A stretch of 57,262 nucleotides of DNA from an uncultured Elusimicrobiales bacterium (lineage in GTDB: Bacteria > Elusimicrobiota > Elusimicrobia > Elusimicrobiales > Elusimicrobiaceae). The position numbers and the translations under genes were made by a program. Shown here piece by piece: positions 18,915-26,740 of the stretch. The notes under the pieces were generated by a model. The model was given only the letters and a program-made list of their open reading frames with translations. It made no database searches and was not told the DNA's origin. Each line of letters starts with the position of its first letter. Position 1 is the stretch's first letter. The stretch is taken from assembly GCA_944325225.1 (NCBI GenBank), contig CALUZQ010000008.1, forward strand, positions 1 to 57,262. The letters are read 5' to 3'.

Positions 18915-20111
18915 TTACTCCAAGGGGGCCGTTATTAATGTATTATGTTGTAAATCGTACAGATAGGTTTTTTGGGAATCGTCCGGCCAATCCCGGTTGA
19001 CTAGCAAAGCGGTGCCGGCCTCGTTCCATTTGGCTTGGCGCGTAATAATGCGCAAATATTGCGCCTGCGGATGTTGTTCCATCATTTTATTTAATTTAGA
19101 ATGGGAGAATCGGAACGAAAGCTGTTGCTGGGCCAGCACTTCATGCTGTTTGTCCAACAGCGCAACGGATAAAACATATTCATCTACATTAAGCATAAAG
19201 AACTGTTTTTTGTTGATAAAGAAAGGAATCTGAGCCCGCCCTTGCTGATGGTAGGCCTCCACTAAGAAATTTAAATAATTAGCCGGCGTGGCGAACGAAC
19301 AGCCCGTTAAGAAATTGCCGGGCTGGAATGTGCTCCCGGTATGAATAGCCACCAGTTTGTTTTCTTTATTGAGCACGGCACTGCCGCATAAACCCGTGCG
19401 TTCTATTCGTTCCAGCGGCATGGTGGTACGAATGGAAGAAGGTGTTTTTTGAATAATTTTCCGTCCGCTTATGGCCGTAAAAGACCAATGGTTATATCCT
19501 ACGGAATGGAGAGTTTCTCCCAGTTTGGCGCTTCCCAGCGAAAAGGGTTTGAGCAAAGGTTCCACTTCGGCCGGGAATTTAACCAGGGCGATATCCAGCA
19601 TACTGACCGGCGAGAACGCCACCACTTCGGCCTTTGTTTTAAGCGGGGGCCGGCCGGGCCGGTGGATAATGACGGTAAAATGCTTAAACAGGCCAAAAGG
19701 GTCATTTTCTTCCGCCGGAATGGTATGGGTGGCAATGGCGCCGTAAATTTCTTTTTTCCCTTGATAAACGGTGGAAAATACGGTGCCGGAAAAACGCGTA
19801 TCGGGGTCTATATCCACGACCGCTTTAAAGATATGAGAGTCCGCTTCTGGCTGCGGCAAAGAAACGGCCTGCTGCAGCTTGCGTTGCAGAGCGGTTCTTT
19901 GTGCCGGTGTTTTCGGCAGCAGCTTGGGTTTTTTTTTAAGGATAGACAAAAGTTCTTTTTGGTTTTTTATTGGCGTGGGTAAAGATGAGATTTTTTGGGA
20001 AATAACGGCATTTACGCCCGCCCGCCCAGCACCGAGATAATTTTGCGCGCATACGGGACCGGCCGATAAAACCGCTCCGGCTAACAGAAAATAAAAAATG
20101 GTTTTTCGCAT
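18915..20111 (-). CDS. Secreted trypsin-fold peptidase with Cys nucleophile, paralogue 2
   Basis: A 398-residue paralogue with a signal peptide ending VCA|Q. Domain order is the same: linker (about 25-90), peptidase domain with His in GAIATHT, Asp in SMLDIALVKF and Cys in TGLCGSAVLN, then VAIHTGS. The C-terminal domain begins FINKKQFFMLNVDEYVLSV. It heads the operon with paralogue 1. The promoter is TTGTTC, 18 bases, TAAAAT; the -10 lies 6 bases before the ATG, with no ribosome site, so the message should be leaderless. The palindrome shared with other secreted-protein genes abuts the -35. The three paralogues keep the triad but are otherwise well diverged, so the Cys is under selection rather than a random substitution (inference). 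Confidence 0.7.
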   Translation of the reverse strand: MRKTIFYFLLAGAVLSAGPVCAQNYLGAGRAGVNAVISQKISSLPTPIKNQKELLSILKKKPKLLPKTPAQRTALQRKLQQAVSLPQPEADSHIFKAVVDIDPDTRFSGTVFSTVYQGKKEIYGAIATHTIPAEENDPFGLFKHFTVIIHRPGRPPLKTKAEVVAFSPVSMLDIALVKFPAEVEPLLKPFSLGSAKLGETLHSVGYNHWSFTAISGRKIIQKTPSSIRTTMPLERIERTGLCGSAVLNKENKLVAIHTGSTFQPGNFLTGCSFATPANYLNFLVEAYHQQGRAQIPFFINKKQFFMLNVDEYVLSVALLDKQHEVLAQQQLSFRFSHSKLNKMMEQHPQAQYLRIITRQAKWNEAGTALLVNRDWPDDSQKTYLYDLQHNTLITAPLE

Positions 20112-20117
20112 ACTTAT

Positions 20118-20187
20118 ATTTTAATAAAGCAGTTCTGACGGGAACAAGGGTCAAAGGACCTATCCGCCGCTGGGTTTTAGGGCCTAT
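20118..20187 (-). promoter_or_regulatory. Palindrome-linked leaderless promoter of the peptidase operon
   Basis: Minus strand: inverted repeat GGTC-CTTT-GACC (20148-20160 region), then -35 TTGTTC (20142-20147), 18-base spacer, -10 TAAAAT (20118-20123), ATG at 20111. A further half-site TAGGCCCTA lies at 20179-20187. Confidence 0.6.
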
Positions 20188-20283
20188 AAAATCCGGTCGT
20201 TAAAACGCCGCCCGGAACGACGGGGTTTTGGCGGCTGCTAAAAATTCCGGCTTAGGGAGGGGCGATGCTTGGCTATGTTGGCT

Positions 20284-21480
20284 CTACTTATACAATCGGC
20301 TGGCCCAGGCGGGCATGTGCCACTGTTGGCCGCTTCGCAAGTTATACAGATAGGTTTTTTTAGGGGCTTGGCCTTCGTATTCAAAATAGACAGGGAGGGC
20401 CGTTTTGGCCTTGTTCCACACGAGCCGGTGGGTGTTAATAAGCAAAAACTTGGCTTGTGCAAATCGCTGCAGTTGGTTTTTTAACTGGGAGCGGGACGGA
20501 CGGGTAATGATTTCTTGAACAAGCAGAGGCCGGCCGAAACGGTCTAACAGCTGGTAGGATACGATATATTCGTCCGTCGGGAAGGTAACAAAGCGGGTTT
20601 CGTCCAAATAAAAGGGCACATTGACTTTCCCGCCGTTATGGTATGCTTCTACCAGCAAATTTAAATAATGCGCCGGGGTGGCATAGGAGCGCAAGGGGGC
20701 GTTGGTTTGGTCATAGAGGTCAAAGAGGGTGCCGGTATGAATGCCCACCAGTTCGTTTTTGCGGTTTAACAGCGGCGAGCCGCAAAATCCGCGGCGTTTG
20801 GTTTTATCCCAAATGGGCATGGAAGTTTGTATGGAGTAAGGCAACTTTGCCAACAGGCGGCGGTTAGGAATCTCCAGCAGGCCGTAGTCGGTATATCCCA
20901 GGGAATGAAAGGTTTGTTCCTCGCCCAGCTGGCCCAGCCGGTAAGGTTTTAAAAAAGATTCCGCCTCTTTGGAAAATTTGACCAAGGCAAGGTCCAGCAT
21001 GGAGGTTGGAGAGAATGCCACAATCTCCGCCGGCAGCTTAACCGTGGTTCCGTCCGGCCGGAAGAAAGTGGCGGTAAAATGGCGCGAAATGCCGGAAAGC
21101 CCGTCCTCATGCGGGCTGACGGCATGGGTAGCAATCACACCATAGATTTCCGGCTGGCCGTTGTATTCGGTTTGAAATACGGTGCCGGAAAAAGAAAGTT
21201 GCGGTTTATTGGGCGCCGCCGCTTGAAAGATGCGTCCCTGCCAGGGATAACGGGTGGATATGCTCTTTTTTTGGATATACAGAGAAAGAGTTTGGGCGGG
21301 CACGCGGGCCGTACGGTGCAGTTTGGGGCCGGTTGGCAAGCCGCTTGGCTTGGTTTTAAACGGCTGGCCGGAAACGGCACGGAAAAGTTGTTGCCCGGTT
21401 TTAGGGGTGCGCTGGGCATAGGCCGGCCAGGCGCAAGCCGCCAGTATTCCCCCAAGAAAAAAAGCCCAAAAGAGTTTCAT
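20284..21480 (-). CDS. Secreted trypsin-fold peptidase with Cys nucleophile, paralogue 3
   Basis: The ATG at 21480 is chosen because it starts a proper signal peptide (MKLFWAFFLGGILAACAWPAYA, then Q) and has a -10 TACAAT 6 bases upstream; the longer frame starts inside the promoter. 398 residues. The peptidase domain has His in GVIATHA, Asp in SMLDLALVKF and Cys in RRGFCGSPLLN, then VGIHTGT. This copy aligns best with the canonical GNSGGPLL block and makes the Ser-to-Cys replacement unmistakable. The C-terminal domain starts FYLDETRFVTFPTDEYIVSY. It is transcribed separately from the two other paralogues, under the same kind of palindrome-linked promoter, which points to co-regulation. Confidence 0.7.
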   Translation of the reverse strand: MKLFWAFFLGGILAACAWPAYAQRTPKTGQQLFRAVSGQPFKTKPSGLPTGPKLHRTARVPAQTLSLYIQKKSISTRYPWQGRIFQAAAPNKPQLSFSGTVFQTEYNGQPEIYGVIATHAVSPHEDGLSGISRHFTATFFRPDGTTVKLPAEIVAFSPTSMLDLALVKFSKEAESFLKPYRLGQLGEEQTFHSLGYTDYGLLEIPNRRLLAKLPYSIQTSMPIWDKTKRRGFCGSPLLNRKNELVGIHTGTLFDLYDQTNAPLRSYATPAHYLNLLVEAYHNGGKVNVPFYLDETRFVTFPTDEYIVSYQLLDRFGRPLLVQEIITRPSRSQLKNQLQRFAQAKFLLINTHRLVWNKAKTALPVYFEYEGQAPKKTYLYNLRSGQQWHMPAWASRLYK

Positions 21481-21486
21481 AGAATC

Positions 21487-21545
21487 ATTGTATAATCCGT
21501 CGTTTGGGTGCACAAGGGCCAAAAGGCCTAGCAGGCGCTAGGCCT
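21487..21545 (-). promoter_or_regulatory. Palindrome-linked leaderless promoter of paralogue 3
   Basis: Minus strand: GGCC-TTTT-GGCCC (21516-21528), -35 TTGTGC (21510-21515), 17-base spacer, -10 TACAAT (21487-21492), ATG at 21480. A perfect 9-bp inverted repeat AGGCCTAGC / GCTAGGCCT lies at 21524-21545, overlapping the first palindrome. Confidence 0.65.
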
Positions 21546-21566
21546 TGAAGCCGGAAAACGCTTCGG

Positions 21567-22064
21567 TTATTGGCCGGTATAGTTACTGGAAATCAAATGC
21601 CGGTAACTGGATTGCAGAATAGGAAAGGCCGTTTGGGCATCGTCCAGCTCCCGGGCGGCGGTTTCCATCGGGCAGCTGCCGGTTTTAGCGCGGTTTAAAA
21701 TATAATCCACCTCTTTATCGGCGGTATAGGAGATATGGTATTTTTCCAGTATCGGGATCGCCTCTTTGGAAAGCATACCCGTATGCAGAGAGGCGGCCCC
21801 TCCGTACGCCAGCAGCAGGGCCGAGGCGCGGCCGGTTACTTTATCATACATTTGGGCCCCTTTCAAATCTCCCTTTTCCAAATGGGTTAACAGCGGGCCC
21901 AGCCCGCGGCCGTTGTAAGTTTCCACGCGTCCGTCCGGGAAAACGGCCACCAAGTCGTGGCCTTTGGCCAGGGTCAATAATTCTTCCTGCGACACCGGGC
22001 GGGAAGGCGTACCGCAGCCAATCAATACGGCGATAACAGATAACATTGTTACTATTTTTTTCAT
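21567..22064 (-). CDS. Lipoprotein with DUF1893-like domain
   Basis: A 165-residue lipoprotein: MKKIVTMLSVIAVLIGC, lipobox Cys at 17. Residues about 35-135 match what I know of DUF1893: HDLVAVFPDGRVETYNGRGLGPLL, then MYDKVTGRASALLLAYGG and a late SCPMET segment. DUF1893 proteins in other phyla are small cytoplasmic proteins of unknown function with a cytidine-deaminase-like fold, as far as I recall. Being exported here is unusual. A GGAGGAA site precedes the ATG. Its upstream region (262 bases to ddh) is divergent with ddh. It ends shortly before the palindrome region of paralogue 3, so part of its terminator function may lie in the AGGCCTAGC hairpin there. Confidence 0.7.
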   Translation of the reverse strand: MKKIVTMLSVIAVLIGCGTPSRPVSQEELLTLAKGHDLVAVFPDGRVETYNGRGLGPLLTHLEKGDLKGAQMYDKVTGRASALLLAYGGAASLHTGMLSKEAIPILEKYHISYTADKEVDYILNRAKTGSCPMETAARELDDAQTAFPILQSSYRHLISSNYTGQ

Positions 22065-22265
22065 CGGTTCCTCCGGGCCGGCAAGTCAGCCACTGCTCCT
22101 CTTTTCGGCCGTGTATATAGTATAGAATATACGCCGCCGTTTAGAAAATTGGACCCGGCCTCTCCGCCGAATTTAATAAGAAGCCGCGTGGAAATTTAAC
22201 AAAGGCGTAAGCCGATATGCTTTCCCGCTACAAATAGGTTTGTAGGGCGTTGGAATGAAAGTTTA

Positions 22266-22295
22266 TTGCCTTGAAGCCAATGTTTTTTTTACAAT
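22266..22295 (+). promoter_or_regulatory. Probable ddh promoter
   Basis: TTGCCT, 18-base spacer, TACAAT (22290-22295); followed by a short leader with an AGGGAGG ribosome site before the ATG at 22326. Confidence 0.5.
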
Positions 22296-22325
22296 AAACT
22301 GAAATGAAAAAATAGGGAGGATTAC

Positions 22326-23306
22326 ATGACAATTAGAATAGGAATTGCGGGGTATGGCAATTTAGGCCGCGGGGTAATAGCGGCGATTGCCCAAAACCCG
22401 GATATGCAGGCGGCTGCCGTATTTACGCGGCGCAATCCGGCGGATTTGAAGTTGGAAGATAAAAATATACCGGTGGTTTCGTTGGCGGAAGCAGCAAAAT
22501 GGAAGGGTAAAATAGATGTGATGATTCTCTGCGGCGGCAGCGCCACCGATTTGCCCAAACAAACGCCCGATTTGGCGCAATACTTTCATGTGGTGGACAG
22601 TTTTGATACCCACGCCCATATTCCTCAGCACTATGCCGAGGTGGACCAAAGCTGCCGCAAAGCCGGCACGGTGGGGATTATTTCGGTGGGGTGGGATCCC
22701 GGTCTGTTTTCGCTGAACCGGCTGTATGCCGGGGCCGTTCTGCCGCAAGGTAAAGATTATACTTTCTGGGGAAAAGGCGTCAGCCAGGGCCATTCGGACG
22801 CTATTCGCCGTATTGCCGGTGTAAAAGACGCCCGCCAATATACGATTCCCGTTCCGGCGGCCTTGGAACGGGTGCGCGCCGGCGAAAACCCGGATTTGTC
22901 CGTCCGCCAAAAACATACGCGCGAATGCTTTGTGGTGCTGGAACCCGGCGCCGATGCGGCCCGCGTGGAACAGGAAATTAAAACTATGCCCAATTATTTT
23001 GCCGATTACGATACGACGGTGCATTTTATTTCCGAAGAAGAACTCCGCACGAACCACGCCGGTATTCCGCACGGCGGTATGGTGTTAAGAAGCGGCTGCA
23101 CCGGCAAAGGCAATAAACACTTGATTGAATATAGCTTAAAGCTGGATTCCAACCCGGAATTTACTTCCAGCGTGCTGGTGGCTTATGCCCGTGCCGCATA
23201 TCGGCTGGCGCAAGAAAAGGCCTTTGGCTGCAAAACGGTGTTTGATATTTCCCCCGCTTATCTGAGCCCCAAATCGGGCGAAGAACTGCGCGCCGAATTG
23301 TTATAA
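22326..23306 (+). CDS. ddh: meso-Diaminopimelate dehydrogenase
   Basis: A 326-residue cytoplasmic NADPH enzyme that makes meso-diaminopimelate from tetrahydrodipicolinate in one step, feeding lysine and peptidoglycan synthesis. The N-terminal Rossmann motif GIAGYGNLGRGV is followed by VFTRRNP, the usual NADP-binding Arg pair. The substrate-binding region includes SVGWDPGLFSLNRL, FWGKGVSQGHSDAIRRI and the C-terminal NPEFTSSVLVAYARAA. The length matches the family. An AGGGAGG site lies 6 bases before the ATG. It is monocistronic, with its own promoter and terminator. Its presence implies a one-step dehydrogenase route to diaminopimelate, common in some gut anaerobes. Confidence 0.95.
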   Translation: MTIRIGIAGYGNLGRGVIAAIAQNPDMQAAAVFTRRNPADLKLEDKNIPVVSLAEAAKWKGKIDVMILCGGSATDLPKQTPDLAQYFHVVDSFDTHAHIPQHYAEVDQSCRKAGTVGIISVGWDPGLFSLNRLYAGAVLPQGKDYTFWGKGVSQGHSDAIRRIAGVKDARQYTIPVPAALERVRAGENPDLSVRQKHTRECFVVLEPGADAARVEQEIKTMPNYFADYDTTVHFISEEELRTNHAGIPHGGMVLRSGCTGKGNKHLIEYSLKLDSNPEFTSSVLVAYARAAYRLAQEKAFGCKTVFDISPAYLSPKSGEELRAELL

Positions 23307-23320
23307 ACCCATATTTTAAC

Positions 23321-23356
23321 ATACCCCGCGTTATAAACCGACGCGGGGTATTTTTA
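23321..23356 (+). terminator. Intrinsic terminator of ddh
   Basis: ATACCCCGCG(T) / (A)CGCGGGGTAT stem followed by TTTTT, 15 bases after the ddh stop. Confidence 0.88.
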
Positions 23357-23357
23357 G

Positions 23358-23389
23358 CAAAAAACGGCCCGCGCCAAGTCGGGCCGTTG
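23358..23389 (-). terminator. Intrinsic terminator of ldh
   Basis: Minus strand CAACGGCCCGAC / GCGGGCCGTT stem followed by TTTTTTGC, just beyond the ldh stop; sits back to back with the ddh terminator. Confidence 0.85.
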
Positions 23390-23406
23390 AGCGAAATACG
23401 CGAAGC

Positions 23407-24363
23407 TTAAATTTCGTTTTCTTCCAGAATTTTGGTTAAGGTATCGGCCGATTTTTTTAAGGCGGCCACTTCTTCTTCGTTTAACTGAAGCGGCACATGG
23501 GTTTCTACCCCCTGCCGGCTGACGATAGCCGGCATGCTGAGCGCCATACCCTTGATGCCGTATTCCCCGTTCATTAAGGCCGAAATGGGCAAAATGGATT
23601 TTTCGTCCCGCACGATGGCTTCGCAAATGCGCTTGACGGACATCGCAATCCCGTAATAAGTGGCTTTTTTGCGGGCAATAATTTCGTAGGCGCTGTTTTT
23701 CACTTCTTCGGCAATTCTTTGGGTGGCTTCCCGGTGGTTAAAATGGCCGCGCATTTCGCAGAATTTATCCAGTTTAATGCCCGATACATTGGCGCAGCTC
23801 CAGGCGGCTATTTCGCTGTCGCCGTGTTCGCCGATGATAAAAGCGTGCACGCTGCGGCTGTCCACATCTAAATGCTGGCCCAGGTTGTATTTTAAGCGGG
23901 CTGTGTCCAGCACGGTGCCCGAACCCAGCACGCGGTTGGGAGCGTAGCCGCTTAATTTAAGGGCGACCGAAGTTAAAATGTCCACCGGGTTGGCGACGAT
24001 TAACAAAATCCCTTGAAAATCGCGTTTAGTAATTTCGGGAATAATAGATTTAAAAATAGCGATATTTTTTTTGACCAAATCCAGGCGGGTTTCGCCGGGT
24101 TTTTGGTTGGCGCCGGCAGTAATGATAATCAGCCCGGCGTCTTTTAAATCGTCGTAATTGCCGGCATAAATTTCCATCGGTTTGGAAAACGGAATGCCGT
24201 GGCTGATGTCCAGCGCTTCGCCTTCGGCGCGGGCTTGGTCGCTGTCAATCAGCACCATTTCCCGAAACAGCCCGCTCTGCATCAAGCTAAATGCCGAGGC
24301 CGCCCCCACAAAACCGCAGCCGATAATGCCTACTTTATTAAAGTTTACAAATTGTTTTTCCAT
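23407..24363 (-). CDS. ldh: L-lactate dehydrogenase (LDH/MDH family)
   Basis: The start at 24363 (MEKQFVNFNKVGIIGCGFVG) has an AAGGAG site 7 bases upstream; an 18-residue longer frame lacks one. 318 residues, cytoplasmic. NAD motif GCGFVGAASA; active-site loop GANQKPGETR, where the Gln at the specificity position indicates lactate rather than malate dehydrogenase (malate enzymes have Arg). Catalytic HAFIIGEHGDSE is intact. It reduces pyruvate to L-lactate and regenerates NAD, as expected for a fermenter that also has a hydrogenase maturase. No allosteric features can be judged by eye. Confidence 0.93.
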   Translation of the reverse strand: MEKQFVNFNKVGIIGCGFVGAASAFSLMQSGLFREMVLIDSDQARAEGEALDISHGIPFSKPMEIYAGNYDDLKDAGLIIITAGANQKPGETRLDLVKKNIAIFKSIIPEITKRDFQGILLIVANPVDILTSVALKLSGYAPNRVLGSGTVLDTARLKYNLGQHLDVDSRSVHAFIIGEHGDSEIAAWSCANVSGIKLDKFCEMRGHFNHREATQRIAEEVKNSAYEIIARKKATYYGIAMSVKRICEAIVRDEKSILPISALMNGEYGIKGMALSMPAIVSRQGVETHVPLQLNEEEVAALKKSADTLTKILEENEI

Positions 24364-24461
24364 GGTACGCTCCTTGTATAAGACTGTATCTATTCTATCA
24401 AATCCGCGGTTTGGCAACGGAAGTTTTTTGGGTTAGAAACTAAAAATCCAAACGCCAGAAT

Positions 24462-24470
24462 TGCTATAAT
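24462..24470 (+). promoter_or_regulatory. Extended -10 promoter of ppa
   Basis: TGCTATAAT, a perfect extended -10, 32 bases before the ATG; no good -35 is needed or seen. Confidence 0.6.
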
Positions 24471-24502
24471 TTAAAAGTAAATTATGGAAAAAAGAGGTAT
24501 GG

Positions 24503-25084
24503 ATGTTTACAAGTAATTTTAATCCGTGGCACCATGTGTCTCCCGGCGATAAAAAAACCCTGCCCGATGTGGTAAACGGGGTCATTGAAATCCCGAAAGG
24601 CACCCGCGCCAAGTATGAATTGGATAAAGAAAGCGGTCTTTTGCGGTTGGACCGGGTGTTGTATTCTTCGGTATATTATCCGGCCAATTACGGTTTTATT
24701 CCCCGCACTTACGGGGCGGATAAAGACCCGCTGGATATTTTAATTTTGTCCCAGGCCGAAGTCGTGCCGCTGTGCATTGTGCCGGCGCGCATTATTGGCG
24801 TAATGCGAATGTTGGATAACGGCGAGGCGGACGATAAAATCATCGGTGTTGCGCAAGGCGATCCGAATGTAAGCCATTATACGGATATTTCCCAGCTGCC
24901 CGAACATTTAGTTTCGGAAACGATGAGCTTCTTTGAGGATTATAAAAAGCTGGAAAATAAAAGCGTGGTGGTGGAAAAAATCTTTGATAAAAAAACCGCT
25001 ATTAAAATCCTGCAGGAAGCGTTTGTGGCCTACGAAGAAAAATTCGTTACCTACAGCAATTTCTCCCACTGCTGCGAACCGTAG
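24503..25084 (+). CDS. ppa: Inorganic pyrophosphatase, family I
   Basis: A 193-residue cytoplasmic enzyme hydrolysing pyrophosphate to phosphate. Motifs in order: [17 protein letters not shown], the substrate-contact [13 protein letters not shown], and the metal-binding signature [10 protein letters not shown] (Asp residues about 74-79), then [16 protein letters not shown]. The enzyme drives biosynthesis but competes for the pyrophosphate that pyruvate phosphate dikinase uses or makes. A GAGGT site precedes the ATG. The C-terminus ends in an unusual SHCCEP tail with two Cys. Single-gene unit with promoter and terminator. Confidence 0.95.
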   Translation: MFTSNFNPWHHVSPGDKKTLPDVVNGVIEIPKGTRAKYELDKESGLLRLDRVLYSSVYYPANYGFIPRTYGADKDPLDILILSQAEVVPLCIVPARIIGVMRMLDNGEADDKIIGVAQGDPNVSHYTDISQLPEHLVSETMSFFEDYKKLENKSVVVEKIFDKKTAIKILQEAFVAYEEKFVTYSNFSHCCEP

Positions 25085-25122
25085 CAGGGAAAAAGCTCCC
25101 GCAAGAGCGCTTTTTGTATATA

Positions 25123-25153
25123 AAAATCCCCGGCTGGGCCGGGGATTTTTTTG
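25123..25153 (+). terminator. Intrinsic terminator of ppa
   Basis: AAATCCCCGGC / GCCGGGGATTT followed by seven T, about 40 bases after the stop. Confidence 0.88.
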
Positions 25154-25200
25154 TTATGGCAGAACGGAATAATTCGTTACTGTTTTGCGAACACCCGATA

Positions 25201-26124
25201 TTAGGGCCGTTCTTTTAAATACGCACGCAGTTCGTCGTTGAGCTGTTGTTGCAGGGTTTTGGGTTTAATGACCCGGATATGCGGCAGCCAACGCTTGAGC
25301 TGCGGCAGTACCTGCATTGGATTGTTCGCCCGGCAGGAAAGAATTATTTTCCCTTTTTCTTCTTTTTTTATTTGCTGATGTGGGAAAAACTCCACTTCCT
25401 TAAAATACGGCGCCGCTTCGGCTGAAATTTCCAGTTCAATGGGTTGGGTTGGTTTTTCGTCAAACCAGATGTTGGGCTCTTTCTGAAGAAGGGAATGAAT
25501 GGCCGTCGGTTTAAAAGTTTCTTTTTGCGGCAGGATTTGCAGAATTTTGGTCAGCGAGAATTTCATATATCCGTTGCTGTCGTTTAAACAGACCAGATAC
25601 CAAAAACCGTCAAAAAGCGCAATAATAAGGGGGCGCAGATGATTGCACCACCAAGTTTTACGATTCGCGCGCCGGTATTGCAGATTGATATATTGTTTCT
25701 TTAAAATAGCGGTTTCGGCCGCTTCTAACATCTGTTGGTTAATGCTGTGCCACATACGGGGCATTTTAATAAAATAAGCGCTTTTTCCTTCCGGCCGTAC
25801 CGTGCGGCTGCGCAGGTGTTGGTAACTGGTCAGCCAGTTCTCCCCCATGGTATCTGCCAACTGCCCCATGAGATTAAGCAGTGCTTCGTCCTGCGCGGAA
25901 AGGGAAAGTTTGTTAAACGAAAATCCCTCCACCAGCGTATATTCCCCAGGCAGATTATTGCACACCGGGAACCCGGCGGAGTCCAGTTCGTTGATGTCCC
26001 GCTGCAGTGTGCGGACGGTAAAGCCCAGGTTTCGGGCTTCGTCGGCTAAATTGATACTTCTTCCGTCCATTCGGTATAAAAGGTAAAGAAAGCGTTGTAT
26101 TTTTTTTATTCCGGCTTGTTTCAT
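25201..26124 (-). CDS. WYL-domain transcriptional regulator
   Basis: The start at 26124 (MKQAGIKKIQRFLYLLYRMDG) is 6 bases after a -10 TATGAT, implying a leaderless message; in-frame ATGs at 26130 and 26160 are less likely. 307 residues. Residues 1-65 form a winged helix of the HTH_11/DeoR type (ARNLGFTVRTLQRDINELDSAGF). The middle carries a WYL-type domain (NLQYRRANRK... LRPLIIALFDGFWYLVCLNDSNG, where the usual WYL triad reads WYL within DGFWYLVC). The C-terminal WCX-like region spans about 215-307. WYL regulators often control defence and accessory systems in response to nucleic-acid ligands. It is divergent from the structured RNA and GTPase genes, its likely targets. Confidence 0.88.
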   Translation of the reverse strand: MKQAGIKKIQRFLYLLYRMDGRSINLADEARNLGFTVRTLQRDINELDSAGFPVCNNLPGEYTLVEGFSFNKLSLSAQDEALLNLMGQLADTMGENWLTSYQHLRSRTVRPEGKSAYFIKMPRMWHSINQQMLEAAETAILKKQYINLQYRRANRKTWWCNHLRPLIIALFDGFWYLVCLNDSNGYMKFSLTKILQILPQKETFKPTAIHSLLQKEPNIWFDEKPTQPIELEISAEAAPYFKEVEFFPHQQIKKEEKGKIILSCRANNPMQVLPQLKRWLPHIRVIKPKTLQQQLNDELRAYLKERP

Positions 26125-26130
26125 ATTCAT

Positions 26131-26173
26131 ATCATAGCATGAAATAATATTTCTTTCCAAGCTTTGCTATAAT
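26131..26173. promoter_or_regulatory. Back-to-back divergent promoters between WYL regulator and structured RNA
   Basis: Minus strand: TTGGAA (26155-26160), 18-base spacer, TATGAT (26131-26136) for the regulator. Plus strand: extended -10 TGCTATAAT (26165-26173) for the RNA. The two promoters nearly touch, so a regulator bound here would affect both. Confidence 0.6.
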
Positions 26174-26179
26174 AAAGAC

Positions 26180-26378
26180 AGCAAGTTTTGCTTGAATACA
26201 ATTTACAGTTATCGTACATTATTTTAAGGAAGTCTGGCTGCGGGCCTGGCAGAGCTGAACGGAAACGGACGGCACTTTGGAATCCTCAAGATAATCGTTC
26301 TCGCTTATTCCTTTTGGGAATAGGCAAGCGGCGGTTACATGGGTTATTCCAAAGGCCTTGGTAACACGCCGCTTTTTT
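26180..26378 (+). ncRNA. Putative structured RNA of about 200 nt with intrinsic terminator (unclassified)
   Basis: Predicted start about 7 bases after an extended -10, predicted end at a strong terminator: AAGCGGCGGTTAC (26326-26338) pairs with GTAACACGCCGCTT (26361-26374) with one bulged A, then six T. Inside, CTTTGGAAT (26275-26283) is perfectly complementary to ATTCCAAAG (26346-26354), which lies in the terminator loop. A further hairpin TATTCC / GGGAATA occupies 26305-26322. The first long helix and the terminator stem cross, so they form a pseudoknot or exclude each other, as in a riboswitch or attenuator. No protein frame is visible. I do not recognise a named family; the size and terminator would also fit a 6S-like RNA. 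Confidence 0.55.
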
Positions 26379-26477
26379 ATACTTTCCTGAAAAAATAGTA
26401 TAGAATAAATAAACGACAGGAGTATTGTCGCCGCGTTATTTTAAACTGTAAAGAGCTTATGTCGGAAGGAGGACAAA

Positions 26478-26708
26478 ATGGGACAAATGGTTCTTTTGGA
26501 TAATGAAATTATTCGTATCAATCCGGGAAATAAGGCCCACATAGATTATTCGTCTAACTTGGGGCGCACCTGGCTGGTGCGATATGCCGCCAGCAGTGCA
26601 GGCCTGTTTCAGGATTTATTGGTCGTTGATGACCAAATTATTGCTCTGACAAGTTACGGCACCTATATTTCTTCCACACAGGGGCGATCCTGGATAAAAA
26701 TAAGTTAA
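26478..26708 (+). CDS. Small Asp-box (BNR-repeat) protein, 76 aa
   Basis: A strong GGAGG site lies 5 bases before the ATG. The 76-residue product has no signal peptide or membrane segment. It carries two Asp-box-like motifs, SSNLGRTWLV (about residues 25-34) and SSTQGRSWIK (about 65-74), separated by a hydrophobic strand pair (DLLVVDDQIIALTSYGTY). This looks like one or two blades of a sialidase-type propeller, far too few to close a propeller alone, so it may assemble as a multimer or bind a partner. It lies 32 bases upstream of the GTPase genes in the same orientation, 100 bases after the RNA terminator. Function unknown. Confidence 0.65.
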   Translation: MGQMVLLDNEIIRINPGNKAHIDYSSNLGRTWLVRYAASSAGLFQDLLVVDDQIIALTSYGTYISSTQGRSWIKIS

Positions 26709-26740
26709 GTCGGTATATTTGCAAAACAAGGAAATAGATT

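Noticed and set aside
26221..26280. Signal recognition particle RNA or tmRNA
   Set aside because: The conserved SRP domain IV loop and tmRNA tRNA-like ends are absent.
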